Assembly: GCA_007844125.1 (NCBI GenBank)
Contig: CM017562.1
Location: 62,234,010 to 62,298,009 of the forward strand
Origin: Sinonovacula constricta
Lineage: Eukaryota; Mollusca; Bivalvia; Cardiida; Solecurtidae
Length of the DNA stretch: 64,000 bases
Reading direction: 5' to 3'
Shown: positions 1 through 10,677 of the stretch, in pieces
Position numbering within the stretch: position 1 is the first letter of the stretch
How the letters are laid out: every line of letters starts with the position of its first letter
Position numbers and translations under genes: made by a program
Notes under the pieces: model-generated
Told to the model about the DNA's origin: nothing
Database searches by the model: none
What the model saw: only the letters and a program-made list of their open reading frames with translations

Positions 1-202
1 ATTTTCCAAGACAGAAAAAAATCCCTCCGTTACATAAATAAAACTAAATAGTTCTCGTTGGTGAATAATTAGGAAAATAATATGTGTTGTTACGACCACA
101 CTCAAGAGACTTAACTGTGCAAAGCAAAAAAAAATGTTGCAAAGTGTGGAAAATTTACAGAAGGGATATTGTCATTCTTGGAACATTAACGGGAAGACTG
201 TC
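1..202. other. Unique AT-rich flank of first array
   Basis: Non-repetitive AT-rich sequence leading into the 40-bp array. No gene, splice signal or RNA is recognised. The open frame that runs through position 134 into the array is a continuation of the repeat's stop-free frame, not evidence of a gene start. Confidence 0.6.
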
Positions 203-2606
203 AGTCCTGTCAGCGTCTTTGTCGAACCGTTTTTTACATGTCTCTGTTCTGCCAGGCCTCTGATAGACCGTTCTCATGTGGTGGTTCCGTTCTGTCAGGT
301 CTCTGTAAAACCGTTCTCATGTGTTTTTTCCGTTCTGCCAGTGTCTCTGTCAAACCGTTCTCACATGGTTCCGTTCTGTCAGGTCTCTGTCAAACCGTTC
401 TCACATGGTTCCGTTCAGCCAGGTCTCTGTCAAACTGTTCTTACATGGTTCCGTTCTGCCAGTGTCTCTGTCAAGCCGTTCTCACATGGTTCCGTTCAGC
501 CAGGTCTCTGTCAAACCGTTCTCACATGGTTCCGTTCTGTCAGGTCTCTGTCAAACCGTTCTCACATGGTTCCGTTCTGCCAGCGTCTCTGTCAAACCGT
601 TCTCACATGGTTCCGTTCTGTCAGGTCTCTGTCAAACCGTTCTCACATGGTTCCGTTCAGCCAGGTCTCTGTCGAACCGTTCTCACATGGTTCCGTTCAG
701 CCAGGTCTCTGTCAAACCGTTCCCACATGGTTCCGTTCAGCCAGGTCTCTGTCAAACCGTTCTCACATGGTTCCGTTCAGCCAGGTCTCTGTCAAACTGT
801 TCTCACATGGTTCCGTTCAGCCAGGTCTCTGTCAAACCGTTCTCACATGGTTCCGTTCAGCCAGGTCTCTGTCAAACCGTTCCCACATGGTTCCGTTCAG
901 CCAGGTCTCTGTCAAACCGTTCTCACATGGTTCCGTTCAGCCAGGTCTCTGTCAAACTGTTCTCACATGGTTCCGTTCAGCCAGGTCTCTGTCAAACCGT
1001 TCTCACATGGTTCCGTTCAGCCAGGTCTCTGTCAAACTGTTCTCACATGGTTCCGTTCAGCCAGGTCTCTGTCAAACTGTTCTCACATGGTTCCGTTCAG
1101 CCAGGTCTCTATCAAACTGTTCTCATGTGTTTTTTCCGTTCTGCCAGTGTCTCTGTCAAACCGTTCTCACATGGTTCCGTTCTGTCAGGTCTCTGTCAAA
1201 CCGTTCTCACATGGTTCCGTTCAGCCAGGTCTCTAACAAACCGTTCTCACATGGTTCCGTTCAGCCAGGTCTCTGTCAAACTGTTCTCACATGGTTCCGT
1301 TCAGCCAGGTCTCTATCAAACTGTTCTCATGTGTTTTTTCCGTTCTGCCAGTGTCTCTGTCAAACCGTTCTCACATGGTTCCGTTCTGTCAGGTCTCTAT
1401 CAAACCGTTCTCACATGGTTCCGTTCAGCCAGGTCTCTATCAAACCGTTCTCACATGGTTCCGTTCAGCCAGGTCTCTGTAAAACCGTTCTCACATGGTT
1501 CCGTTCTGTCAGGTCTCTGTCAAACCGTTCTCACATGGTTCCGTTCAGCCAGGTCTCTGTCAAACCGTTCTCACATGGTTCCGTTCAGCCAGGTCTCTAT
1601 CAAACCGTTCTCACATGGTTCCGTTCAGCCAGGTCTCTGTCAAACCGTTCTCACATGGTTCCGTTCAGCCAGGTCTCTGTCAAACCGTTCTCATATGGTT
1701 CCGTTCAACCAGGTCTCTGTCAAACCGTTCTCACATGGTTCCGTTCAGCCAGGTCTCTGTCAAACTGTTCTCACATGGTTCCGTTCTGTCAGGTCTCTGT
1801 CAAACTGTTCTCACATGGTTCCGTTCTGTCAGGTCTCTGTCAAACCGTTCTCACATGGTTCCGTTCTGTCAGGTCTCTGTCAAACCGTTCTCACATGGTT
1901 CCGTTCTGTCAGGTCTCTGTCAAACCGTTCTCACATGGTTCCGTTCAGCCAGGTCTCTGTCAAACCGTTCTCACATGGTTCCGTTCAGCCAGGTCTCTGT
2001 CAAACTGTTCTCACATGGTTCCGTTCAGCCAGGTCTCTATCAAACCGTTCTCACATGGTTCCGTTCAGCCAGGTCTCTGTCAAACCGTTCTCACATGGTT
2101 CCGTTCAGCCAGGTCTCTGTCAAACTGTTCTCACATGGTTCCGTTCAGCCAGGTCTCTGTCAAACTGTTCTCACATGGTTCCGTTCTGTCAGGTCTCTGT
2201 CAAACCGTTCTCACATGGTTCCGTTCTGTCAGGTCTCTGTCAAACCGTTCTCACATGGTTCCGTTCTGTCAGGTCTCTGTCAAACCGTTCTCACATGGTT
2301 CCGTTCAGCCAGGTCTCTGTCAAACCGTTCTCACATGGTTCCGTTCAGCCAGGTCTCTGTCAAACTGTTCTCACATGGTTCCGTTCAGCCAGGTCTCTAT
2401 CAAACCGTTCTCACATGGTTCCGTTCAGCCAGGTCTCTGTCAAACCGTTCTCACATGGTTCCGTTCAGCCAGGTCTCTATCAAACCGTTCTCACATGGTT
2501 CCGTTCAGCCAGGTCTCTGTCAAACCGTTCTCACATGGTTCCGTTCTGCCAGCGTCTCTTTTGAGCCGTTCTCAATTGATTCAGTTCTGCCAGCGTCTCT
2601 GTCATG
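203..2606. repeat. 40-bp minisatellite, about 60 copies
   Basis: Tandem units of 40 bp built on CCGTTCTCACATGGTTCCG followed by a GTCTCTGTCAAA block. Units differ at a few fixed sites (TCAGCC or TCTGTC; AACCG or AACTG; CTGTC or CTATC), giving subclasses. A longer 44-bp variant containing TCTCATGTGTTTTTTCC recurs near 316, 1122 and 1326; the last two are 204 bp apart (four 40-bp units plus one 44-bp unit), so multi-unit blocks have been duplicated. The unit has no stop in any forward frame and 40 is not a multiple of 3, so all three forward frames stay open for hundreds of codons (up to 837) and read the same three peptides in rotation. The array edges decay: the first units near 203-320 and the last near 2545-2606 carry more substitutions. 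Confidence that this is coding is very low. Confidence 0.97.
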
Positions 2607-3619
2607 TTTGTTTTTTCAGTTTTTGTTGTGTATATGTTATTGTTTGATGAATATCAGGGAAAATATTAACAAACACAAATCACATTAAGTACATAAGGAA
2701 ACCTTTAAAGTAATATGTTGCATTTTGATTACTTAAAAATTGCTTTAGCCTCCATCATCTAGCCATTTGATATACATGTATTTTATATTTACTCGGCCCT
2801 AATATGAGTTACACATATGTCCTTTAGAGTAAAAGTAACAAATAATCGTTGTATTATTTTAATGTTTTGTATCTTTTACTTTGTTTGTATTTGACAGAAA
2901 ATCATCGAACAATAAAGAAATGACCGTCGTCTCGTGAGTAAACATAATGAATTGTCACAGTCCCTAGCTCCCTCATGAAAGTGTAATTCACTCGGTCTTC
3001 TAAACACCAACTGATCAGGAGTAGGCATTGTTGACACAGAACAGGCAAATCCAACTAGGAGCTTCTGATCCGGATCTGCAATACTTGCTGCTGCGTGTCA
3101 TTCATTTTACATTTCTACGTTGTCAATATCTGACTATATAGCAGGGGTTTTGAAATTTGCGGCATGTAAAGGGATACTGTCAGTTGGTAACAAGTCGCTA
3201 GGCCGGCCCGCAAGCCTACTAAATATGCAACTTATACAAGTTATACAAGGCATTCCTTCTGCCATGTAAAGCTGGCGGGATAAGACTTGTGGCAGGGGGA
3301 CTCTAAGTTGGAAGCTAACATTTCAATGCTGGGAATAATTAATTGTTATTTACTGCACTTCACTGCTATTAGGAACTCCCGGTTAGCTGTAATTTGTTCT
3401 GGTAAGTTGGGATTATGTTCTTTATTTTTCCTTGATTTCAGTCCACATTTGCTAAAGCCTCTATTGTAATTCTGTTGTTTACTTTGTTTTTGACTCTAAT
3501 ACTGCTGCAGTAGAAGTTGTGACATTGGTTTATCATTATTTACTTAATTGTTTTGTACCCTTTTAACGTATTTCTTTATATTCGATAGTTACAGTTTATA
3601 TTATTCCATCACGTCAACT
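2607..3619. other. Unique sequence, no gene seen
   Basis: AT-rich unique DNA. The short open frame at 3287-3469 (60 codons) has no recognisable motif and no good splice context, and its length is expected by chance. Nothing else is supported. Confidence 0.5.
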
Positions 3620-3690
3620 ATGACTCTCTAGCTCAGTGGTTCTCAGTCCGTCTGTCCCGGTTCGAATCTCCTGCTAGTTTCTTTTTTCAC
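3620..3690 (+). repeat. tRNA-like SINE head or tRNA pseudogene
   Basis: About 65 bp resembling a tRNA promoter region. An A-box-like TAGCTCAGTGG (about 3629-3639) is followed by a B-box-like GGTTCGAATCT (3659-3669), then a T-run (CTTTTTT near 3681) that could end polymerase III transcription. The A-to-B spacing is short and no clean cloverleaf can be drawn, so an intact tRNA gene is unlikely. A truncated tRNA-derived SINE head or decayed tRNA pseudogene fits best. Confidence 0.5.
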
Positions 3691-4065
3691 AATCGTTGTT
3701 TTGTTACGGATATTAGACGTTCGGGATACTCTAAATTTCAGAAATGGACTTTTAATGGCAACAATGGCTTCACGACAATGCAGCATGGTGGCATCACTAA
3801 CCCTTTAATTATTATTGAAAGATTTCCGTGCTTCTGTGTATATAAGCAACACATACAACTAGGTTCGTACAAAAAATGTTTAATTGAACTAAGATCATGG
3901 GACGCTTAGTTTACACGCTACGTCATAGATGTTAACATATAATCTTTTTCACTGATTTCTCGTGTTGTTGTAGAGGATTTATTTGCACTGGAATGTGTCA
4001 TTGTCTATTATTCGTATGGAATGCTAAATTGCTCATTATCCACTTAGAGCTGTAATGGGTTCAAT
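3691..4065. other. Unique sequence, no gene seen
   Basis: Unique AT-rich DNA. No exon, repeat or RNA is recognised. Confidence 0.5.
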
Positions 4066-4170
4066 AAAGATGAGTTGAGTTATGCTGAGTTGAGTTGAGT
4101 TGGGATGAGTTGATATGGGTTGAGTTGATCTGAGTTGAGTTGGGTTGAGTTGAGTTGAGTTGAGTTAAGT
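4066..4170. repeat. GAGTT-type pentanucleotide microsatellite
   Basis: Imperfect run of TTGAGTTGAGT steps with substitutions such as TGGGATGAGT and TGATCTGAGT. About 55 bp downstream, GCGTTCGATTC (4223-4233) resembles a polymerase III B box, but no partner A box is convincing. Confidence 0.85.
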
Positions 4171-4330
4171 CGTGCGTCGACTCCATTTGTCCGTAGTTAC
4201 AGTATTAGCTTTTCATTCCGCTGCGTTCGATTCCCGCTCGGGGCCGACAGTTTATTCAGGCTGAGCTTTTAAGGGCTGCCAGTCATTAGACTGTATTTAT
4301 CTAGTACCTTTCACATTTAAATCAAAGACA

Positions 4331-5745
4331 AAAAAACCCTTACCGAAAAGCAGGCAGACAAAGAGAGATTTGGACAAGGACAGAGACACATTCAGAGACA
4401 GGCAGGCCGACAAAGAGAGATTGTGACATGGACAGACTCACAGAGACAAGGACAGAGACACATTCAGAGACAGGCAGGCAGACAAAGAGAGATGGGGACA
4501 TGGAGAGAGACACAGGCATAGACAGGTACACAGATAAAGATACAATAAAAACTGTCAAAGAAAGTCAGAGAAAGACAAACACATACAAGTGGATCTACAC
4601 AGAGAGTCAAAAATATACAAAAAGACAAGCAGGTACAGTTGGACAGATACAGATATCAGGCACACCGCCTCAGACAGACGGCCATACGTACAGTTCAACA
4701 GAGAAAGACAAGTACATACAGACATGGACCTACAAAGCCAGAGACAGTCAAACATACAGTGAGAGACAGACGATCCAATATGAATACATGCAGACGTATG
4801 CATACCTATACAGATCGACGAAGACATTTTGACATAAACATAAGTAAACAAACACATAATTATTGCATAGATATGCAGCCACAGACAAAGGCATTTATAT
4901 ACAAACGGATACAGACATACGGATACAGACATAAGAATCGAACAATTAGATGCCTACAGAGAAGGGGAGGCTTATACAAACAGACATACACAGAAAGATC
5001 CGAACATGTATATGCCTACACAGAAAGACAGGCAGAGGCAGATATACACAGAAAGAATCGAACAATTAGATGCCTACAGAGAAGGGGAGGCTTATACAAA
5101 CAGACATACACAGAAAGATCCGAACATGTATATGCCTACACAGAAAGACAGGCAGAGGCAGATATACACAGAAAGAATCGAACAATTAGATGCCTACAGA
5201 GAAGGGGAGGCTTATACAAACAGACATACACAGAAAGATCCGAACATTTCGATGCCTACACAGAAAGACAGGCAGAGACAGATATACACAGAAAAATCCG
5301 AATAATTATATGCATACAGAGAAGGGCAGGCATATACAAAAAGACATACACAGAAAAATCCGCACAATTATATGCTATAGAGAAAGGCACACATATAAAA
5401 ACAGTCATACACAGAAAGATCCGAACAATTAGATGCATACAGAGAAAGGAAGGCATATACAAACAGACATACACAGAAAACTCCGCACAATTATATGCTG
5501 TAGAGAAAGGCAGACATATAAAAACAGACATACACTGAAAAATCCGAACAATTAGATGCATACAGAGAAATGCAGGGATATACAAACAGACATACACATA
5601 AAGATCCGAACATTTAGACACATACAGAGAAGGGCAGGCATATACAAACAGACATACACAGAAAGATCCGAACAATTAGACACATACAGAGAAGGGCAGG
5701 CATTGACATAGACAAACAGACGAACACAGACAAAACTGAAAAATT
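4331..5745. repeat. Degenerate 60/120-bp array, purine-rich on + strand
   Basis: The left part (4331-4920) is a loose mixture of GACAGACA, CACAGAGA and ACATACAG steps. From about 4921 it resolves into units of about 60 bp joined in near-identical 120-bp dimers (4921-5040, 5041-5160, 5161-5280), then diverged monomers to about 5745. The unit contains CAGACATACACAGAAAG and CCGAACAATTAGATGC. Because 120 is divisible by 3, one forward frame stays open for 299 codons (4639-5538) with 40-residue repeats including NRTIRCLQRRGG. The opposite strand is also open over long stretches. Openness on both strands points to T-poor repeat composition rather than protein selection. Confidence 0.9.
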
Positions 5746-7591
5746 AGACACGTGCGGAGGAAGGCATGCATGGCCCATCAAACATACGCATATCGTGGGC
5801 TTATATCTAGGTGCACAAAATGTTTTTAGTTTAGAGCTAGGCCAGGTTGTTCACCTGATCTAATTGCATTGCTCTTCACCTGGGAAACTTCCATTAAATT
5901 CACAAACATGTATCAGGTCCATGGCCATGCATTCGTATCGCAAATGGAGCCAAGCGATGGTCTGTAGATTGCTTGTCGGAATTTAATGTGTAATAAATTA
6001 AAATAATGTCGACTTCCTAAATATTTAATTAATGTAACAAATCATTTTTGTAATAAATAAGGGTATTTTAGTAGTCCTATAACTAGATTATGCACAATAG
6101 GTACACCAGTTGTGGACTGGTTCAATCTTTATCATGTAATATTACTGAATGTTATACTAAGTCAAGTGTTTCCGGCTTGAAATACTATCAAAGGCAGCCT
6201 TTATAATCCCCAGTAAGACGCGGTTAAAAAAATGCTTCATGCTGATCGGATTGAATTCGGCCTTCGAACGATGTTTTAGATGTTGTGATCAATGCTGTTC
6301 ACACACTAGTATGACCGTGTGCTATGCCGGGAGTTCTGGACATTGGTTTTCGTGGATTCACTGAGTTCATCAATAATTGACCCTAATTATGTGCGATTGC
6401 CGTCCAACAGCCAATGAATAGTAGAGAACTTCACACCCCACATCATTAAATACTGAAATATGTATGCATGAAATATGGCAGTCGGACATAGAATAAAAAA
6501 CCCGTGAAATAAGCCAGTGAACGTAAAAACGTCTCTGCAATAAAAAGTGCTCAACGGCATAATTATTCCGATCGTTCTATAGCTTTTGGCCAGACAGTTT
6601 ATGATTATACTAAACGAATGTACATGGACGGGATAGTAATTGATGGTATATATAGGCTCATTATCTGCTCATTTGTGTGCAATAAAAAATGCGTTTTGCA
6701 TTCCGTTTTGCTCACTGCAGTGTGGCTCGTTAACATATCACCAAATTTTATGAAACTGCCCTATAACACCTTCTTTGATATAACCACTATTCCTTGAACT
6801 TATCTTTACCATTTCCATAGTAACAATAGAATTATTAAGATTATGTGTATTCCGAAAAAAACGTTTAATTTAAACTCCACTTCAACCATGAAGTTAAACT
6901 GGTAGGCATGCAGATTTCTTGAACTAACATTTCTCGCCAAATGAAATCTATGATAGATAGGTGCATGTAATGGAACGAGTACATCGTACAACACGCATAT
7001 ATTATTGTTCATACACGACCTTTAACCTCGTAGTGCAACCTTGACCTTTCCGCTTCGACACTGCTCATATATCGGTAACTGTGTTAGGTTTCCTGGAAAG
7101 CCATTATTAACATTCTGGGAAATGGCTTAATGTTGCTATGGTGTTCTATATGTGCCGTTGATGTGACCTTGGTATTTGCATTTGACACCACCTACCAAGT
7201 GCGTACACTACTTTGCACTATGGCGAACTTAAAGTGAGTGGGGTATCATAAAAAAAAAACACTGATTTATTTAAGAGATGTCGCCTTAGACGAACAAACA
7301 GGCTAGAACTAAAAACAAGAATAGATTTGATGATTTAATGCTTATAACCATCCTCTAAATTGTACCGCAAAATGTAGGCGTACTGGCACGTTTCTCCTAT
7401 GTCACTTCATTGTAACGGTGATAGTTTAACTATGGATAATCGTCACTATCTGGGAACCTTTTTTACAATCAGGACATTGATCAGCAAGTTTTTGTTCCAA
7501 AAGTAACTACATCTTGCCAAAATCACCGAGTCCGGATGAAACCTTTTGTTGTTTTTTCTGCTGCAACTGTATATCATGCTTTCACGCACTG
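5746..7591. other. Unique sequence, no gene seen
   Basis: AT-rich unique DNA. Short open frames (for example 6806-7012, - strand) have no motif or splice context I trust. No repeat family from elsewhere in the window was recognised. Confidence 0.45.
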
Positions 7592-7832
7592 TTAACCACG
7601 AACCAGAACTATACCCCTCGCCCCATTTGATGGTTGTTGTTAACCACGAACAAGAACTATACCCCGCGCCCCATTTGATGGTTGTTGTTAACCACGAACA
7701 AGAACTATACCCCTCGCCCCATTTGATGGTTGTTGTTAGCCACGCACAAGAACTATACCGCTCGCCCCATTTGATGGTAGTTGTTAACCACGAACCAGAA
7801 CTATACCCCTCGCCTCATTTGATGGTTGTTAG
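7592..7832. repeat. 48-bp minisatellite, 5 copies
   Basis: Five units with the core GAACTATACCCCTCGCCCCA followed by TTTGATGGTTGTTGTTA. The period of 48 is a multiple of 3, so one forward frame reads a 16-residue repeat (VNHEPELYPSPHLMVV) five times within a 104-codon open frame (7546-7860). The flanks show no initiation or splice context that would make this a gene. Units differ mostly by point changes, including some that alter the peptide. Confidence 0.9.
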
Positions 7833-8629
7833 ATTGCTTATCTTAAGGGGTTTTTTTTAATTATTTTTTGTGCTTAACATCAGTCTCACAATCTGGATAT
7901 GTGTTTCGTGAACACGTGTCTCCGTTTATAATAGGCCGTTGTGCAATTAATTACAAAATATGGCTACACATGGAAAACTATAGTATGAGAATGTGGTGCA
8001 GGTTCGTTAGTTTGTAAGCAGTGAAAAACTATTGTTTACTTTGCCTTACCTAGATAAAATATTGCTCTTAGAGAGAACCAATGCTATAAAAGCTTTAACG
8101 ATGCTTATACAACTTTTGATACCGTGCCGCCTTCCGTCTGCGCGGGCCTACATTTGATCATTATTTTTTCTTGATTTTCAATATATAAAAACTTTCTAAT
8201 CAAAAATCTAAAACAGACGTCTGATTTACATTCGTTTTATAATATACTGTTGCTCATATAAAACATTCTGGACTAATAATAAAATTCCTGTCCTAGTCAC
8301 CACTTTGACCTGTATGAGATTTCTACCTAATGTGTCTGTTGATTTGCTAGGCCATGTGACCATATAAAGACAAGGGGCAACACTTTCCTGGTGAAAAATG
8401 GCGGGCAGATGATAAGAAATGGAATCCGCGATTAAACAAATGATGTGACAAGGCATCCACGACTTAACAGGGACATTTACCCCTAGGCCGCTGCATTTGC
8501 TAAGCTCCTTAACTAACTGTTTCTTTATTTTCTAACATATACGTCTCCAAAAGCATTATTCCTGTATAAAAATTAAAACCATAAAGTTTAAATCCTAACA
8601 AAACTTGACAACTGATAACATATGGCACA
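7833..8629. other. Unique sequence, no gene seen
   Basis: AT-rich unique DNA. Nothing coding or repetitive is recognised. The 76-codon frame at 8226-8456 (- strand) has no identifiable motif. Confidence 0.45.
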
Positions 8630-8885
8630 TAGGCAGGCAAATACATACATACAGACAGACATATAGACAGACATACACACATGCATACACACTTACTTAC
8701 ATACAGACAGACAGTAAAGCATGGTATTAAAAAAATTCAATGTTGAAATATGTATTCAATTGTGTTAGTAGCAAAGTAGCAATAATACTTATTCTCCTCC
8801 CCTCATCGTCAATATACAATCATCACAATCATCATCAGCAGCAGCATCATCATCATCAGCATCATCATCATCATCATCATCAATA
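8630..8885. repeat. ACAT/ACAG and CAT microsatellites
   Basis: An imperfect ACATACATACAGACAGAC tract (about 8632-8715) and, after a short unique spacer, a CATCAT/CAGCAG trinucleotide tract (about 8820-8882). Confidence 0.9.
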
Positions 8886-9290
8886 TAAAAGATAATACAT
8901 GTGAGAATAGTAAACAGCTACTATTGGTTGCAGGAGTCTAACAATGTTTCATATTCATATTCATTTAATAACCGTAAAAATAAGTCTCTTCTTTAAGCTT
9001 TATTGGCTTTTCCAAAACCAATTATAAATTTTCGGCGTCCCAATAATATAGTGGGGGCGAGGAGGTGGGGGTGGAGAGAGAGAAAAATTAGTAAAGGCGG
9101 ATGATTTGATTAAAACGAACAACTGTGGCTGTATTATCAGATAAGTGAGAACGAAAAGATTATGATTAATGAGTAACTGAGTTGGGCTATACACTGAGAG
9201 AACGAGCGAGATATTTGGTGAAAAAGAAAAAAAATAATACAAGTAACTGAACGAATAAGTTTTTGTGCAAAAGTCACTGAGGAATACAGC
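8886..9290. other. Unique sequence with short G-rich patch
   Basis: Unique DNA. A GTGGGGGCGAGGAGGTGGGG patch lies near 9051. No gene is seen; the - strand open frame at 9000-9485 is low complexity. Confidence 0.45.
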
Positions 9291-9445
9291 GGGCATCAGT
9301 GAGTGAGTTAATGAATTAATGAGTAAGTGAATGAGTGAGTGAGCGAGTGAGTTAGTGAGTGAGCAAGCTAGTGTGAGTGAGTGAGTATGCGAGCTAGTGT
9401 AAGTGAGTGGGTGAGTGAGCGAGCTAGTGAAAATGTTGGAGAGAA
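9291..9445. repeat. GTGA-type tetranucleotide tract
   Basis: Imperfect GAGTGAGTGAGCGAGTGAG repeats with interruptions (AGCTAGTGT). It generates Ser/Leu/Thr/His-rich open frames on the - strand that should not be called genes. Confidence 0.85.
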
Positions 9446-9767
9446 TAGATATATTATTGAGTAAGATTTCCACCGACACCGACAATTGCCACGGCGGGTT
9501 TGCTTAATAAAATTCATAGCCACGATGTACAGTTCAGGCAATGAAACCAATGTTGATAGTTTTTGCGTATGCATTAAATTACGATTTTAGATGACTTGTC
9601 CACTTTAGTCAGATTAATTTGGAAAAAGCATACTACAACATATTGAGTTATTAATTAAATGACGACATTGATATATAACATTTATCAACCCTAACATTTA
9701 CTGTTGTAATTTACAATATTGATGATATTACTTTTGCGTTCTCCGTAGAACAAAGTGCTACCAGTGA

Positions 9768-9893
9768 CACATATCCACCAACACCAGCAGTGTCTATTGC
9801 CAGGGTCACATACAGTGTAATGTCTGTCCTGACGGTTCAGATAAATGTATGTGGTTCTACATACATTATCCCGAGTATGGCTGCCGGCTCTAG
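9768..9893 (+). other. Cys-rich exon-like fragment, uncertain
   Basis: In one forward frame an AG at 9789-9790 is followed by a short open stretch reading VYCQGHIQCNVCPDGSDKC and ending at TAG (9891-9893). The cysteine spacing and PDGSDKC resemble the C-terminal half of an LDL-receptor class A repeat (family consensus ends in a DGSDE-type acidic cluster before the last Cys). The domain is too short for a complete repeat and a second forward frame across the same DNA is also open for 102 codons. It could be a decayed extracellular-domain exon or chance. Confidence 0.15.
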
Positions 9894-10467
9894 CAACATA
9901 TTTGAATCACTTCTTTCATTTATCACTTTCTTGATGTACGCCATATGTCGGTTTATGACATTACGCTTAATCTACATTCGGGAGAGACGCTCTTCGATGG
10001 CAAACATAAATATAACCTTCTTTAAGTGTTTGTTTCTCTTTTGTCTGCATACACAATTTAATGTATGCGTGTCAGACGATAAGCCCAGTGGAGTCTGAAC
10101 GAAAAAGCCATATATATTCATTGACAACCCCCACATGACAGTTGCTTTGATTCTATAGACGGTATGTATAAAATACGCCGGGTGATGTTCGCTTTGTGAT
10201 TAAACTGTCTTTACACAGTATTTAAGTCCCTTGAGCCAGTGAGAACAAACCTTCTACAAAATGTTATTTTACCGCTGAATCATATATTGCGAGACATTTA
10301 CAAAGCAATGCTTCATTCAAATGGCAAGAAAAACTTGCTTTAAGCGTTTAAAACTTCAAATCACTGAATTGTGTGTTAAATTGTGAATTTTAAATGGTTC
10401 AAAATCCTACATCAGACAACTGTTGGGTGTAACAACATAGATTCTCATCCTGTGGTAAGTATATCGT
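9894..10467. other. Unique sequence, no gene seen
   Basis: AT-rich DNA between two weak exon-like pieces. No promoter, repeat or RNA is recognised. Confidence 0.45.
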
Positions 10468-10542
10468 CTACAGGGAGATACATATCGAGGGGTCTGTGAA
10501 GTGATCACTTCCGAGCAGCCTCTTGGGGTCATCCCATCCTTC
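10468..10542 (-). other. Exon-like segment on the minus strand
   Basis: On the - strand, TTTACTTCCCACAG is a good splice acceptor ending at 10543. The next bases encode EGWDDPKRLLGSDHFTDPS and five further residues before TAG (10468-10470). The segment is clearly richer in GC than its surroundings. A second - strand frame is also open here, and on the + strand the same bases lie between CTACAG and GTAAAT with an open frame, so strand and frame are not settled. I do not recognise the peptide. It could be a terminal or internal exon, or a relic inside an unrecognised mobile element. Confidence 0.2.
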
Positions 10543-10677
10543 CTGTGGGAAGTAAATAACAACATTTAACATAAATATTTCGATGCGCGGAACCCAGAAA
10601 AGAATTTCTAAAATATATTATAGATTTGATCGATTGAAACATACAAGATTAGCAATAATTAAATTTAGCTCACTCTC

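Noticed and set aside
134..2647. Open frame of 837 codons through the 40-bp array
   Set aside because: All three forward frames are open because the unit has no forward stop and its length is not a multiple of 3; the peptides are rotations of the same repeat.
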